Translations under genes and position numbers: made by a program | Notes under the pieces: generated by a model | The model's database searches: none | What the model was told of the DNA's origin: nothing | Seen by the model: the letters and a program-made list of their open reading frames with translations, nothing else | Shown: piece by piece, positions 55,286-63,987 of the stretch | How positions within the stretch are numbered: the first letter of the stretch is position 1 | Layout of the letters: every line of letters begins with the position of its first letter | Assembly (NCBI RefSeq): GCF_023101685.1 | Contig: NZ_CP082164.1 | Location: 124,001 to 188,000 of the forward strand | Length of the DNA: 64,000 nucleotides | Direction: 5' to 3' | DNA from: Bradyrhizobium sp. 186 | GTDB taxonomy: Bacteria > Pseudomonadota > Alphaproteobacteria > Rhizobiales > Xanthobacteraceae

Positions 55286-55305
55286 TTGTTCATTATATCG
55301 AACAA
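55286..55305. promoter_or_regulatory. LysR-type operator candidate between AKR and LysR genes
   Basis: TTGTTC (55286-55291) and GAACAA (55300-55305) are a perfect inverted repeat with an 8-nt AT-rich core; the core pattern contains T-N11-A. It abuts the LysR start codon and lies about 100 bp upstream of the AKR start, a standard place for autorepression and divergent activation. Confidence 0.55.
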
Positions 55306-56216
55306 TGGCAGATCCCGACCTGCGCAACCTCGACGTCTTCGTGGCGGTCGCCCGCACCCGCAATTTCCGGCGCGCAGCGCTCGAAATTCGCGTGTCAGTG
55401 TCGAGCCTTAGTCAGCGATTACGGGACTTGGAGGAGCGCCTCGGCGTCCGCCTGATGAACCGCACCACCCGCAGCGTCGCGCTGACCGAGGCGGGTGAGC
55501 TGCTGCTGTCGCGCGTCGCTCCGGCTTTGCGTGACGTCGGCGATGCCCTCGATCAGGTCCGGGGCCTGCGCGAGGTGGCGTCGGGACGCCTGCGCATCAA
55601 CGCGCCGCCGCCGGCGGTCGACCTCGTGCTGGCGCCAATGACCGGGCCATTCCTGGAGGCGCATCCGCAGGTCAATCTCGACATCGTTTCCGAAAGCGGG
55701 TTCGTCGATATCGTCAGCGCGGGCTTCGACGCTGGCGTGCGCTATGGCGAGCATCTCGCGCAGGACATGGTGGCGATCCCGCTGAGCGGCCCGCAGAGCT
55801 ATGTCGTCGTCGCATCGCCTGCTTACGTCGCGCGCCGCGGCAGGCCCAGGCATCCCAAGGACCTTCTCGACCATGACTGCATCCGCGCCCGCTTCAGCAG
55901 CGGTGTCATGCATGACTGGGAGTTCGAGAAGGGAGGCCAGCTCATGAAGGTCGATCCGCCGGCAAAGCTGATCTCGACCAATATGGGCCTTGCCATGCGC
56001 GCTACGCTCGACGGCGCCGGCATATGGGCAACCCTTGATGGCTACGTGCATGACGCGCTGAAGTCCGGCGCGCTGGTCAGCTTGCTCCAAGATTGGTGCG
56101 AGCCGTTCCCGGGCCCGTTCCTGTACTATCCGAGCAGGCGACAGGTGCCGCCGGCATTGCGCGCCTTCATCGATTTCGTCGCAAGCTGGCGCAAGCGCGA
56201 GACGCATAAAGCATGA
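55305..56216 (+). CDS. LysR-family transcriptional regulator
   Basis: 303 residues. The winged helix-turn-helix is at residues 6-65 (LDVFVAVARTRNFRRAALEIRVSVSSLSQRLRDLEERLGVRLMNRTTRSVALTEAG), followed by a periplasmic-binding-like effector domain. It belongs to the branch typified by DhcR/PA-type activators of adjacent oxidoreductases. It is divergent from the aldo/keto reductase and most likely regulates it. ATG 55305 is chosen because the family starts a few residues before LRNLDVFVAV. Confidence 0.9.
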   Translation: MADPDLRNLDVFVAVARTRNFRRAALEIRVSVSSLSQRLRDLEERLGVRLMNRTTRSVALTEAGELLLSRVAPALRDVGDALDQVRGLREVASGRLRINAPPPAVDLVLAPMTGPFLEAHPQVNLDIVSESGFVDIVSAGFDAGVRYGEHLAQDMVAIPLSGPQSYVVVASPAYVARRGRPRHPKDLLDHDCIRARFSSGVMHDWEFEKGGQLMKVDPPAKLISTNMGLAMRATLDGAGIWATLDGYVHDALKSGALVSLLQDWCEPFPGPFLYYPSRRQVPPALRAFIDFVASWRKRETHKA

Positions 56217-56283
56217 TCCGGAAAAGCGTGAAGCGGTTTTCCCTCGCGACAAGCGCGGAACGCGTTTGCGCGGAGATCATGCT
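56210..56283. repeat. Palindromic element (AGCATGATCCGGAAAA type)
   Basis: The outer arms AGCATGATC (56210-56218) and GATCATGCT (56275-56283) enclose GGAAAA/TTTTCC (56220-56225, 56237-56242) and GC-rich inner repeats. It includes the stop of the LysR gene and ends 14 bp before the end of the convergent dehydrogenase. The type is familiar from many Bradyrhizobium intergenic regions. Confidence 0.75.
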
Positions 56284-56296
56284 CAAACAATAATCC

Positions 56297-57298
56297 TTAG
56301 AGCATGCTCGGCAGCACGCGATCCGGCGGCTTGTGATTGTCGAGGAAGGTGCGGATGTTGATGATCACCTTCTCGCCCATCTCGACGCGGCCTTCGATGG
56401 TGGCCGAGCCCATATGCGGCAGCAGCGTCACCTTGCCGGCCTTGGCGAGCCGCACCAGTTTTGGATTGACCGCAGGCTCGTGCTCGTAGACGTCGAGGCC
56501 GGCGCCGCCGATTTCGCCGGCTTCGATGAGCTTGATCAGCGTATCCTCGTCGGTCACCCCGCCGCGCGCGGTGTTGACGATGTAGGCGTCTTTGCGGATC
56601 AGCTTCAGCCGCCGCGCCGAGAGCAGATGATAGGTTGCCGGCGTGTGCGGACAGTTCACCGAGATGATGTCCATCCGCGCCAGCATCTGGTCGAGGCTTT
56701 CCCAATAGGTCGCGCCAAGCTCTTCGGCGATCTTCGGCGCCACGGGCCGGCGGTTGTGATAGTGGATCTGCAAGCCGAAGGCGCGGGCGCGACGTGCGAC
56801 CGCCTGGCCGATGCGGCCCATGCCGATGATGCCGAGCCGCTTTCCGCCGATGCGATGACCGAGCATCCAGGTCGGCGACCAGCCGGCCCAGGGTTTCCCT
56901 TCCGTCAGAATGGAGGCGCCTTCGATCATCCGGCGCGGCACGGCCAGGACCAGCGCCATGGTCATGTCGGCGGTGTCTTCGGTCAAAACCTTCGGCGTGT
57001 TGGTGACGGTAATGCCGCGGGCATGCGCGGCCTCGACATCGATATTGTCGACGCCGTTGCCGAAATTCGCGATCAGGCGGAGCTTGCAGTCGGGCTGGTT
57101 GATGATGTCGGCGGTGATATGGTCGGTGACGGTCGGAACCAGCACGTCGGCGGTGCGCGCGGCTTCCGCGATCTGCTCGGGCGACATCGGCGTGTCATCG
57201 AGATTGATCCGCGCGTCGAACAGTTCGCGCATCCGCGTCTCGATCGAATCCGGCAGCTTGCGCGTCACGACGACGAGGGGCTTTTTCTTCACCGACAT
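56297..57298 (-). CDS. D-2-hydroxyacid dehydrogenase (glyoxylate/hydroxypyruvate reductase-like)
   Basis: 333 residues. The NAD(P) Rossmann motif is LGIIGMGRIGQAVARRARAFG; HNRRP at strand end suggests NADP(H); catalytic Arg is in NTARGGVTDEDTL, Glu in GLDVYEHEPAV and His in LLPHMGSATIEG. It probably reduces glyoxylate or hydroxypyruvate. The protein begins MSVKKKPLVVVTRKLPDSIETRM, as in the GyaR group. It is convergent with the LysR gene. Confidence 0.9.
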   Translation of the reverse strand: MSVKKKPLVVVTRKLPDSIETRMRELFDARINLDDTPMSPEQIAEAARTADVLVPTVTDHITADIINQPDCKLRLIANFGNGVDNIDVEAAHARGITVTNTPKVLTEDTADMTMALVLAVPRRMIEGASILTEGKPWAGWSPTWMLGHRIGGKRLGIIGMGRIGQAVARRARAFGLQIHYHNRRPVAPKIAEELGATYWESLDQMLARMDIISVNCPHTPATYHLLSARRLKLIRKDAYIVNTARGGVTDEDTLIKLIEAGEIGGAGLDVYEHEPAVNPKLVRLAKAGKVTLLPHMGSATIEGRVEMGEKVIINIRTFLDNHKPPDRVLPSML

Positions 57299-57593
57299 TT
57301 CCTGCTCTCATCAGGCGTCGCAAGCCGCCTCTGTCGCCAAAGGCTGGCCGTTCAGGCCTCATTAACCCGGTTGTTCGACACTGCGCTTGCCGCGTCGTCC
57401 CCGGCGTTTCCTTCAAGCGCTCCCGACATTTCCACGCGGAAAATCGGGGCAAACTGGTTGTTCAAGCGCCCGTCCTCTCTAGCAGAAGACTGGGCCAAGA
57501 CAAGAACCACGGGTCTGGCTTGCGGATCTCGCTTCGGGAACACCCGCGTGGGGCGGGACAAGGGCTGCGCGGCGGGGTTTTGGACTTTGGGGT
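57299..57593. other. Divergent intergenic region, no gene recognised
   Basis: This spacer separates the hydroxyacid dehydrogenase and SH3-protein genes and should contain both promoters. I see no conserved protein in any frame and could not fix promoter elements with confidence. Confidence 0.5.
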
Positions 57594-57617
57594 GAGGACC
57601 CGGCTCAGCCGGTCCTC
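57594..57617 (+). promoter_or_regulatory. Leader hairpin before the SH3-domain gene
   Basis: GAGGACC (57594-57600) and GGTCCTC (57611-57617) pair, and inside them GGCT/AGCC also pairs, giving an almost continuous 11-bp stem. It ends three bases before the AGGAGA ribosome site (57621-57626) of the following gene. Confidence 0.5.
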
Positions 57618-57633
57618 GACAGGAGACGGGTTG

Positions 57634-58164
57634 ATGGCGTTGGGGCGTTTTTGTGCGGTGATGGCGCTCGTTTGCGGCTGGTTGAGCGCCTCGGTCAGCC
57701 CCGGGCATTCGGCGAAAGATAATACACCTCAGACAGCCAGCGGCCTGCCAGTGCCGCGCTATGTCAGCCTCAAGTCGGATCACGTGAACGTCCGCGCCGG
57801 CCCGACCAAGGACAATGACGTGGCCTGGGTCTACACCCGCTCCGGCCTGCCGGTCGAGATCACCGCGGAGTTCGAGAACTGGCGCCGGGTGCGTGATTCC
57901 GAAGGCTCCGAAGGCTGGGTCTATCACTCGCTGCTATCGGGCCGCCGCACTGCGGTCGTCACCATGAAGCACAAGGACGAGCTCGCACCGATCTATGACC
58001 GGGCCGATCCCGACAGCGCGATCGCGGCAAAGCTCCAGGTTGGTGTCGTCACGCAGGTGAAGAAGTGCACCGCGAACTGGTGCCGCGTCACCGGCAACGG
58101 CTTCGACGGCTGGATCCAGCAGGAACGCCTCTGGGGCGTCTACTCGGACGAACAGGTGAACTGA
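57634..58164 (+). CDS. Secreted protein with two bacterial SH3 domains
   Basis: 176 residues. A signal peptide covers about 1-26 (AVMALVCGWLSASVSPGHS). SH3 domain one has YVSLKSDHVNVRAGPTKDNDVAWVYTRSGLPVEI with WRRVRDSEGSEGWVYHSLLSG; domain two has APIYDRADPDSAIAAKLQVGVV with WCRVTGNGFDGWIQQERLWGVY. This pair of SH3_4 domains is a conserved alphaproteobacterial periplasmic protein, thought to contact peptidoglycan or partner proteins. ATG 57634 follows AGGAGA. It is convergent with irr. Confidence 0.88.
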   Translation: MALGRFCAVMALVCGWLSASVSPGHSAKDNTPQTASGLPVPRYVSLKSDHVNVRAGPTKDNDVAWVYTRSGLPVEITAEFENWRRVRDSEGSEGWVYHSLLSGRRTAVVTMKHKDELAPIYDRADPDSAIAAKLQVGVVTQVKKCTANWCRVTGNGFDGWIQQERLWGVYSDEQVN

Positions 58165-58173
58165 CGTTATGTC

Positions 58174-58308
58174 GTCCCGGCGAAGGCCGGGACCCATAAT
58201 CACAGGGAGAAATTTGGCGAAGACTGGTGGTTACCCGGTTGTCCCGCGGTACAGACACCTGCGCCTACCGATAAACCTCGCGGTATGGGTCCCGGCCTTC
58301 GCCGGGAC
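58174..58308. repeat. Long palindromic intergenic element
   Basis: The arms 58174-58198 and 58284-58308 are perfect inverted repeats of 25 bp (starting GTCCCGGCGAAGGCCGGG). The 85-bp core contains TTTGGCGAAGACTGGTGGTTACC, also found in the 11236-11396 element. It separates two convergent genes. Confidence 0.85.
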
Positions 58309-58325
58309 AACGGAAGAGAGAAATC

Positions 58326-58817
58326 TCAGCGCTTCTTGCGCAGGCGCACGACCATGTCGATGCGCGCGATCTCGTAACCCTCCGGCACCTCCGGCATCTT
58401 GGACAGCGCCAGATGCGGATCCTCGATGTCGACCAGCTCGTGGCTGTTCTCGAGGTAATAGTGGTGGTGCGTGGTGACGTTGGTGTCGAAATAGGTCTTG
58501 GTGCCGTCGACGCTGACCTGACGCAGCAGGCCGGCATCGGTGAGCTGGTTCAGCGTGTTGTAGACGGTGGCCAGCGAGACCGGGACCTTGGCCAGCGTCG
58601 CTTCCTCGTAGAGCATTTCAGCCGTGAGATGGCGTGCACCCTTGCCGAACAGCAGCCAGCCAAGCGCCATCCTCTGGCGCGTCGGCCGGAGGCCGGCGGA
58701 CTGCAGCATTTCGTTGACGTCGTGCCAGGGGCAGCCGGTCAGGGCCGGCTGGCGGCCGGACAGAAGGGCCGCCGCATGGGCGTCTTCGTCGTGATGGGTC
58801 GCGTTGTTTTCGCTCAT
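58326..58817 (-). CDS. irr: Iron response regulator Irr (Fur family)
   Basis: 163 residues. Irr controls haem synthesis and iron uptake genes according to haem availability. The N-terminal heme regulatory motif is TGCPWHD with Cys29; the DNA-binding helix is in LAKVPVSLATVYNTLNQLTD; the His-rich haem and metal site is NVTTHHHYYLENSHELVD. The protein has the length and all known motifs of Bradyrhizobium Irr, which is degraded on haem binding. ATG 58817 is used although an open frame extends to 58913; the family starts at MSENN. It is divergent from fabA. Confidence 0.97.
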   Translation of the reverse strand: MSENNATHHDEDAHAAALLSGRQPALTGCPWHDVNEMLQSAGLRPTRQRMALGWLLFGKGARHLTAEMLYEEATLAKVPVSLATVYNTLNQLTDAGLLRQVSVDGTKTYFDTNVTTHHHYYLENSHELVDIEDPHLALSKMPEVPEGYEIARIDMVVRLRKKR

Positions 58818-58895
58818 TTCCAAATTCGGGCACGCGTGAACACTACCTCTCTGCAATATAAGGAGAGATAGATGCAGATGCAAGTTTCTCGCAAC

Positions 58896-58908
58896 TAGAG
58901 CGGTTCTA
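58896..58908. promoter_or_regulatory. Iron-control-element-like dyad upstream of irr
   Basis: TAGAGCGGTTCTA is an inverted repeat with TAGA and TCTA half-sites, 78 bp before the irr start. It resembles the right half of Irr/RirA-type iron control elements (TTCTAA). The phrase AGAGCGGTTCTAA also occurs in dispersed Bradyrhizobium sequences, so the functional call is tentative. The surrounding 58818-59167 gap holds no other gene that I can see and must contain the irr and fabA promoters. Confidence 0.4.
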
Positions 58909-59167
58909 ATCAAGCTTGGAACCGGGGAGGGATGGGCGTCATTTTACCTTCATGAGACCACTTTGCCACCCGAAATAGCCTGTGTTAGAGAGCGCCCGGT
59001 TCCGCTTAACCGATTTTGGCGCAGCCAAGCATTGAGGCTTGGTCCGCAGACCATCCGGGCTCTCGGTATTCGCGCCTGACGACGGCAATGGGCGTTGCTT
59101 CCGAGCAAGACGGGGCCCATTTTTGCCAGAAACGCCGCTCAATCGGGGTTAGAAAAGAGGCTTCCGC

Positions 59168-59689
59168 ATGTTGAACAGGCGCAACGGTTACGAATACGAG
59201 GATTTGCTGGCATGTGCCCGCGGCGAGATGTTCGGCCCGGGCAACGCGCAATTGCCGCTGCCGCCGATGCTCATGTTCGACCGCATTGCGGAAATCAGCG
59301 AGACCGGCGGTGAATTCGGCAAGGGAGTGGTGCGCGCCGAGCTCGACGTGAAGCCCGACCTCTGGTTTTTCGGCTGCCACTTCAAGAACGACCCGGTGAT
59401 GCCCGGCTGCCTCGGCCTCGATGCGCTGTGGCAAATGGTCGGCTTTTATTTAGGCTGGAGCGGCGGTGAAGGTCGCGGCCGCGCGCTTGGCCTGAACGAG
59501 TTGAAGTTCAGCGGCCAGGTGCTGCCCGAGGCCCGCAAGGTTGTGTACAACATCGATATCAAGCGCGTGATGCGTTCAAAGCTGGTGCTCGGTATCGCCG
59601 ACGGATGGCTTTCGGTCGATGACCAGATTATCTATCGCGCGAAGGATCTGAAGGTCGGCCTGTTCAAGCAGGGCACGAGCCTGGGCTGA
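59168..59689 (+). CDS. fabA: 3-hydroxydecanoyl-ACP dehydratase/isomerase
   Basis: 173 residues. It dehydrates 3-hydroxydecanoyl-ACP and isomerises trans-2 to cis-3-decenoyl-ACP, the branch to unsaturated fatty acids. Catalytic His lies in [17 protein letters not shown] and Asp in [17 protein letters not shown]. It is first of the fabA-fabB-fabI set and is divergent from irr. Confidence 0.96.
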   Translation: MLNRRNGYEYEDLLACARGEMFGPGNAQLPLPPMLMFDRIAEISETGGEFGKGVVRAELDVKPDLWFFGCHFKNDPVMPGCLGLDALWQMVGFYLGWSGGEGRGRALGLNELKFSGQVLPEARKVVYNIDIKRVMRSKLVLGIADGWLSVDDQIIYRAKDLKVGLFKQGTSLG

Positions 59690-59728
59690 GCGCATCACCA
59701 AGAAGACAACGATTGAGGCGAGGCTGTC

Positions 59729-60952
59729 ATGAGGCGGGTTGTGGTCACCGGGATGGGCATTGTCTCCTCCATCGGAAACAACACCCAGGAAGTGCTTGCG
59801 AGCCTTCACGAGGCGAAGTCGGGCATTTCGCGGGCTGAGAAATATGCCGAGCTCGGCTTCCGTTCGCAGGTGCAGGGTGCGCCGACGATCGATCCTGCGA
59901 CGGTTGTCGACCGGCGTGCGATGCGCTTCCTCGGCCAGGGTGCTGCGTGGAATCACATTGCGATGGAGCAGGCGATCCAGGATTCCGGTCTCGGACCTGA
60001 CGAAGTCTCCAATGTCCGCACCGGCATCATCATGGGGTCCGGCGGCCCGTCCGCCCGCACCATCGTCGAGGCCGCCGACATCACCCGCACCAAGGGGCCG
60101 AAGCGCGTCGGCCCGTTTGCAGTGCCGAAGGCGATGTCGTCAACGGCGTCGGCAACGCTCGCGACCTGGTTCAAGATCAAGGGCGTGAACTATTCGATCT
60201 CGTCGGCCTGCGCCACGTCGAACCACTGCGTCGGCAATGCCTATGAGACGATCCAGATCGGCAAGCAGGACGTCATCTTCGCCGGCGGCTGCGAGGAGCT
60301 GGACTGGTCGCTGTCGGTGCTGTTCGACGCCATGGGCGCGATGTCCTCGAAGTACAACGATACGCCCGCCACGGCGTCGCGTCCTTACGACGTCAACCGC
60401 GACGGCTTCGTCATCGCCGGCGGCGCCGGCGTGCTGGTGCTGGAAGAGCTCGATCATGCCAAGGCGCGCGGCGCGCGCATCTATGGCGAGATCGTCGGCT
60501 ACGGCGCGACGTCCGACGGCTATGACATGGTCGCTCCTTCCGGCGAGGGCGCCGAGCGCTGCATGCGCATGGCGATGTCGACGGTGAAGACCAAGGTCGA
60601 CTACATCAACCCGCACGCTACTTCGACGCCGGCCGGCGATCCGCCGGAGATCGAAGCGCTCCGAAGGGTTTTCGGCGTCGGCGAGAAGTGCCCGCCGATC
60701 TCGGCGACCAAGGCGCTGACCGGCCACTCGCTGGGCGCGACCGGCGTGCAGGAGGCGATCTACTCGCTGCTGATGATGAACAATGGCTTCATCTGCGAGA
60801 GCGCGCACATCCAGGAGCTCGATCCCGTGTTCGCCGACATGCCGATCGTGCGCAAGCGCATCGACAACGTCAAAATCGGCGCCGTGCTGTCGAACTCCTT
60901 CGGCTTCGGCGGCACCAACGCCACGCTGGTGTTCAGCCGGCTGGATGCGTGA
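59729..60952 (+). CDS. fabB: 3-oxoacyl-ACP synthase I
   Basis: 407 residues, condensing enzyme that elongates the cis-3-decenoyl-ACP made by FabA. The active-site Cys is in [16 protein letters not shown]; the two histidines are in [14 protein letters not shown] and [12 protein letters not shown]; the C terminus [14 protein letters not shown] is typical. It starts 39 bp after fabA and is cotranscribed with it. Confidence 0.96.
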   Translation: MRRVVVTGMGIVSSIGNNTQEVLASLHEAKSGISRAEKYAELGFRSQVQGAPTIDPATVVDRRAMRFLGQGAAWNHIAMEQAIQDSGLGPDEVSNVRTGIIMGSGGPSARTIVEAADITRTKGPKRVGPFAVPKAMSSTASATLATWFKIKGVNYSISSACATSNHCVGNAYETIQIGKQDVIFAGGCEELDWSLSVLFDAMGAMSSKYNDTPATASRPYDVNRDGFVIAGGAGVLVLEELDHAKARGARIYGEIVGYGATSDGYDMVAPSGEGAERCMRMAMSTVKTKVDYINPHATSTPAGDPPEIEALRRVFGVGEKCPPISATKALTGHSLGATGVQEAIYSLLMMNNGFICESAHIQELDPVFADMPIVRKRIDNVKIGAVLSNSFGFGGTNATLVFSRLDA

Positions 60953-60982
60953 CGTCTTTGTCGACGCGTCATTGATTTTCTT

Positions 60983-61094
60983 GTCATGGCCGGCAAAAGC
61001 GCGAAGCGCGTCTTCGCGCTAGATGTCCCGGCCATCCACGTCTTGGCGGGCGGCTGCAAAGGGCGTGGATGCCCGGGACAAGCCCGGCCATGAC
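60983..61094. repeat. Palindromic element between fabB and fabI
   Basis: GTCATGGCCGG (60983-60993) and CCGGCCATGAC (61084-61094) are perfect arms around inner GC-rich repeats such as GCGCGAAGCGCG. It lies inside the fab gene run, so it may change the level of fabI relative to fabAB. Confidence 0.75.
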
Positions 61095-61117
61095 GAAAAC
61101 GGAAAGCGATCGAAAAG

Positions 61118-61924
61118 ATGCAGGAATTGATGAAGGGCAAGCGCGGTCTGATCATGGGCATCGCCAATGATCACTCCATCGCCTGGGGCATGGCGAAGAC
61201 GCTGCATGCCCATGGCGCCGAGCTCGCCTTCACCTTCCAGGGCGACGCCCAGGGCAAGCGCGTCAAGCCGCTGGCGGAGCAGCTCGGTGTGGAGCTGGTG
61301 CTGCCCTGCGATGTCGAGGACCTCGCCAGCGTCGATGCCACGTTTGCTGCGCTGCGCGAAAAATGGGGACAGCTCGACTTCGTGATTCATGCGATCGGCT
61401 TCGCCGACAAGAACGAGCTGAAGGGCCGCTACGCCGACACCAGCCGCGAGAACTTTTCGCGCACCATGGTGATCTCCTGCTTCTCCTTCACGGAGGTGGC
61501 CAAGCGCGCCGCCGAGCTGATGCCGCAGGGCGGCAGCATGATCACGCTGACCTACGGCGCCTCGATGCGCGCGATGCCGAATTACAACGTGATGGGCGTC
61601 GCCAAGGCAGCGCTGGAAGCATCCGTGCGCTATCTCGCCGCGGATTTCGGACCGCGCGGCATCCGCGTCAACGCGATCTCCGCCGGCCCCGTGCGCACGC
61701 TCGCCGGCTCCGGCATCGGCGAGGCGCGCGCGATGTTCGCATTCCAGCAGAAGCACTCGCCGCTCGGTCGCGGTGTCACGCTCGACGAGCTTGGCGGCTC
61801 GGCGCTGTATCTGTTGTCGGACCTGTCCGGCGGCGTGACCGGCGAAATCCACTATGTCGATTCCGGCTACAACATCGTCCTGATGCCGAAGCCGGAGGAT
61901 ATGAAGGCGTCGGAGCAGGACTAA
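61118..61924 (+). CDS. fabI: Enoyl-ACP reductase (NADH), FabI type
   Basis: 268 residues, SDR-fold enoyl reductase of fatty acid elongation. Cofactor segment GKRGLIMGIANDHSIAWGMAK; catalytic Tyr-x6-Lys in NYNVMGVAKAALEASVRYLA; ISAGPVRTLAGSGI forms the substrate loop. This is the triclosan-target type. It ends 14 bp before the convergent GST gene. A second fabI elsewhere in the genome is usual in this genus. Confidence 0.95.
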   Translation: MQELMKGKRGLIMGIANDHSIAWGMAKTLHAHGAELAFTFQGDAQGKRVKPLAEQLGVELVLPCDVEDLASVDATFAALREKWGQLDFVIHAIGFADKNELKGRYADTSRENFSRTMVISCFSFTEVAKRAAELMPQGGSMITLTYGASMRAMPNYNVMGVAKAALEASVRYLAADFGPRGIRVNAISAGPVRTLAGSGIGEARAMFAFQQKHSPLGRGVTLDELGGSALYLLSDLSGGVTGEIHYVDSGYNIVLMPKPEDMKASEQD

Positions 61925-61938
61925 GGTGCTAGCGGCTA

Positions 61939-62535
61939 TTATCCCGCCGCGATCTTCTCCGCGCGCTGGAAGGCCGGTCGCGCCATGCAGCGCGCCAGAT
62001 AAGCTTCGAAGGCCGGACGCGACGGCACCATCTTGAACAGGCGCACCGCGAAATTCAGGCCCGACCCGACCGTGATATCCGCGGCGGAAAATTCCTCGCC
62101 GAGAATCCATGGTCCTTTGGCGAGCGCAGCTTCCAGCACGTCGAAGACCTGCGTCGCGCTGCCCCAGGCCGCTGTCGAGGCCGGGATCTCGATCTTGGTG
62201 AAGATCTGGATGATGGCGGGCTCGATGCAGCCCGGCGAGAAGAACAGCCATTGCAGATAGCGCGCGCGGCGCGGATCGGTCACAGGCGGCGCGAGCTTCG
62301 TCTCGGGATAGCGGTCGGCAACATAGGCGCAGATTGCCGCCGCTTCGGCGAGCGCGGCGTCACCATCGGTCAGCGCCGGCACCTTGCCCATCGGATTGAC
62401 CTTGAGGAAATCCGGCGCCTTCTGCGCGCGGGTCGAAATGTCGGTCAGCACGCGCTCATAGGGCAGTCCGCTCTCTTCCATCAGCCAGAGCGTGGTGAAG
62501 GAGCGTGAGCGGGGCGACCAATAGAGCTTGATCAT
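61939..62535 (-). CDS. Glutathione S-transferase family protein
   Basis: 198 residues. The N-terminal thioredoxin-like domain begins MIKLYWSPRSRSFTTLWLMEESGLPYE and has the cis-Pro segment MGKVPALTDGDAALAEAAAI; the C-terminal helical domain has the N-capping box EEFSAADITVGS. The candidate catalytic residue is a Ser in SPRSRS. The start overlaps the stop of the upstream GNAT gene (ATGA). Substrate is unknown. Confidence 0.9.
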   Translation of the reverse strand: MIKLYWSPRSRSFTTLWLMEESGLPYERVLTDISTRAQKAPDFLKVNPMGKVPALTDGDAALAEAAAICAYVADRYPETKLAPPVTDPRRARYLQWLFFSPGCIEPAIIQIFTKIEIPASTAAWGSATQVFDVLEAALAKGPWILGEEFSAADITVGSGLNFAVRLFKMVPSRPAFEAYLARCMARPAFQRAEKIAAG

Positions 62536-62996
62536 GGCGCGTTTCCTTTTTTCTTCCACCGGCAATACTTCATCGTAAACCCGTTCGACGGCTCGATCCC
62601 TTCCTTCTCGAACACAAAGCCCTCACGCTCGTACCAGCGCCAGGCCTTTTCGTTCTCGCGCACGCAACGCAGGTATATTTCATCCGGCAGTTGCGTACGT
62701 GTGAAGGCGAGCAGTTTCCGGCCGAGCGATTTGCCCTGGTAGGCGGGTGCAACGAAGAGCTGGTCGAGATAGAGCTTCGGTAGATGCAATGCCAGCATTG
62801 CGGCGATCGTGCCGTGATCGTCGGCGACGAACAGGCTCCAACCGCCCTCGATCTCGCGCCTGATACGCGCGCGCAGATTCGCGAGCAGGAAGTTGCTCGC
62901 CTCGGCGAGCCCGGTCGAAACCCAGCTCTGCATCCAGACCCGGGCGATCTCGTCATATTCGTCCGCGTGGCCGGATCGGATGATCGGATCGGACAT
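62532..62996 (-). CDS. GNAT-family N-acetyltransferase
   Basis: 154 residues of the GNAT fold. Motif A with the acetyl-CoA phosphate loop is LDQLFVAPAYQGKSLGRKLLAFTR; motif B is CVRENEKAWRWYEREGFVFEKEG. The substrate is unknown. ATG 62996 is chosen as the first Met directly before the fold; longer in-frame starts would overlap the oxyR coding end. It is translationally coupled to the downstream GST gene. Confidence 0.86.
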   Translation of the reverse strand: MSDPIIRSGHADEYDEIARVWMQSWVSTGLAEASNFLLANLRARIRREIEGGWSLFVADDHGTIAAMLALHLPKLYLDQLFVAPAYQGKSLGRKLLAFTRTQLPDEIYLRCVRENEKAWRWYEREGFVFEKEGIEPSNGFTMKYCRWKKKGNAP

Positions 62997-63010
62997 GGGG
63001 TGCTCTTCGT

Positions 63011-63937
63011 TCAAGCCCGGTGGCTGAGCGCAATTTGCTGCGGGCGCGCCTTGCCGGCCGACAGGCACACCACCTCGGAAATTTGCAGCAGCTGCCGCGC
63101 CAGCGGGCTGGTCTTGCGCCAGACCATGCCGATGGTGCGCGAGGGCTCCGGGTCGCGGAAGCGCGAGAGCGAGACCGAGGCCGATCGCGTTTCCACCGGC
63201 ACGGCCATTTCAGGAATCAGGGTGACGCCGATGCCGGCGCTGACCATCTGGACCAGCGTCGACAGCGAATTCGCATCCAACATCTCGCGTGGCGGCGCCG
63301 ATTGCATGTTGCAGAACGACAGCGCTTGATCGCGGAAGCAGTGCCCCTCTTCGAGTAGCAACAGCCGCATTTCCCGCATCATCTCCCGGGAAGGTGCTGG
63401 CGTTCCCTCGTCCGTGCCCGGGCGGACCAGCAAGAACTTCTCCTCGAACAATGCGACCTCGGTGAGTGAGGGTTCGGACACCGGCAGTGCGACGATGGCG
63501 GTGTCGAGGCGGCCTTCGACCAGTTCCTGGATCAGCCGCGGCGTCATCGTCTCGCGGACGCGGATGTCGAGCTCCGGGTGCATGCGTGTGAGATTCTTGG
63601 TGATCTTGGGCAAGAGATAGGGCGCGATTGTCGGGATCATGCCGATGCGCAGGCGGCCGGCAAACCGGTCCTGTGAGGCGCGCGCGAAATCGCCGAGCTC
63701 GTCGACCGAGCGCAGGATATCGCGGACGCGCGGCGCGAGCTCTTCGCCGAACCGCGTCAGCGCCACCTGCCGGGCGCTGCGCTCCAGCAGCAGGCCGCCG
63801 AGCGCCTCCTCCAGTTCCTTGATCTGCATCGACAGGGCCGGCTGCGAGATCGAGCACGCCTCTGCCGCACGGCCGAAATGGCCCTGACGCGCCAGCGCAT
63901 CGAAATACCGGAGCTGGCGCATCGTCACGTTGACCAT
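63011..63937 (-). CDS. oxyR: Peroxide-sensing LysR regulator OxyR
   Basis: 308 residues. The winged helix is at residues 6-65 (LRYFDALARQGHFGRAAEACSISQPALSMQIKELEE). The effector domain contains the redox cysteine pair in LEEGHCFRDQALSFCNM with the same eight-residue spacing as in E. coli OxyR. It should activate catalase and peroxidase genes on H2O2 stress. ATG 63937 has AGGA seven bases upstream. It heads the oxyR-GNAT-GST run, all on the minus strand with tight spacing. Confidence 0.94.
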   Translation of the reverse strand: MVNVTMRQLRYFDALARQGHFGRAAEACSISQPALSMQIKELEEALGGLLLERSARQVALTRFGEELAPRVRDILRSVDELGDFARASQDRFAGRLRIGMIPTIAPYLLPKITKNLTRMHPELDIRVRETMTPRLIQELVEGRLDTAIVALPVSEPSLTEVALFEEKFLLVRPGTDEGTPAPSREMMREMRLLLLEEGHCFRDQALSFCNMQSAPPREMLDANSLSTLVQMVSAGIGVTLIPEMAVPVETRSASVSLSRFRDPEPSRTIGMVWRKTSPLARQLLQISEVVCLSAGKARPQQIALSHRA

Positions 63938-63943
63938 CAGAAA

Positions 63944-63987
63944 ATCCTATCGCAGCGATCATTAAAGTCAACTTCCCCTGATAGGAT
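63944..63987. promoter_or_regulatory. Dyad at the oxyR promoter
   Basis: ATCCTATC (63944-63951) and GATAGGAT (63980-63987) are perfect 8-bp inverted repeats separated by 28 nt. The half proximal to oxyR includes its AGGA ribosome site. The CTAT and ATAG cores resemble OxyR half-sites, though the spacing differs from the E. coli four-box pattern. Confidence 0.45.
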
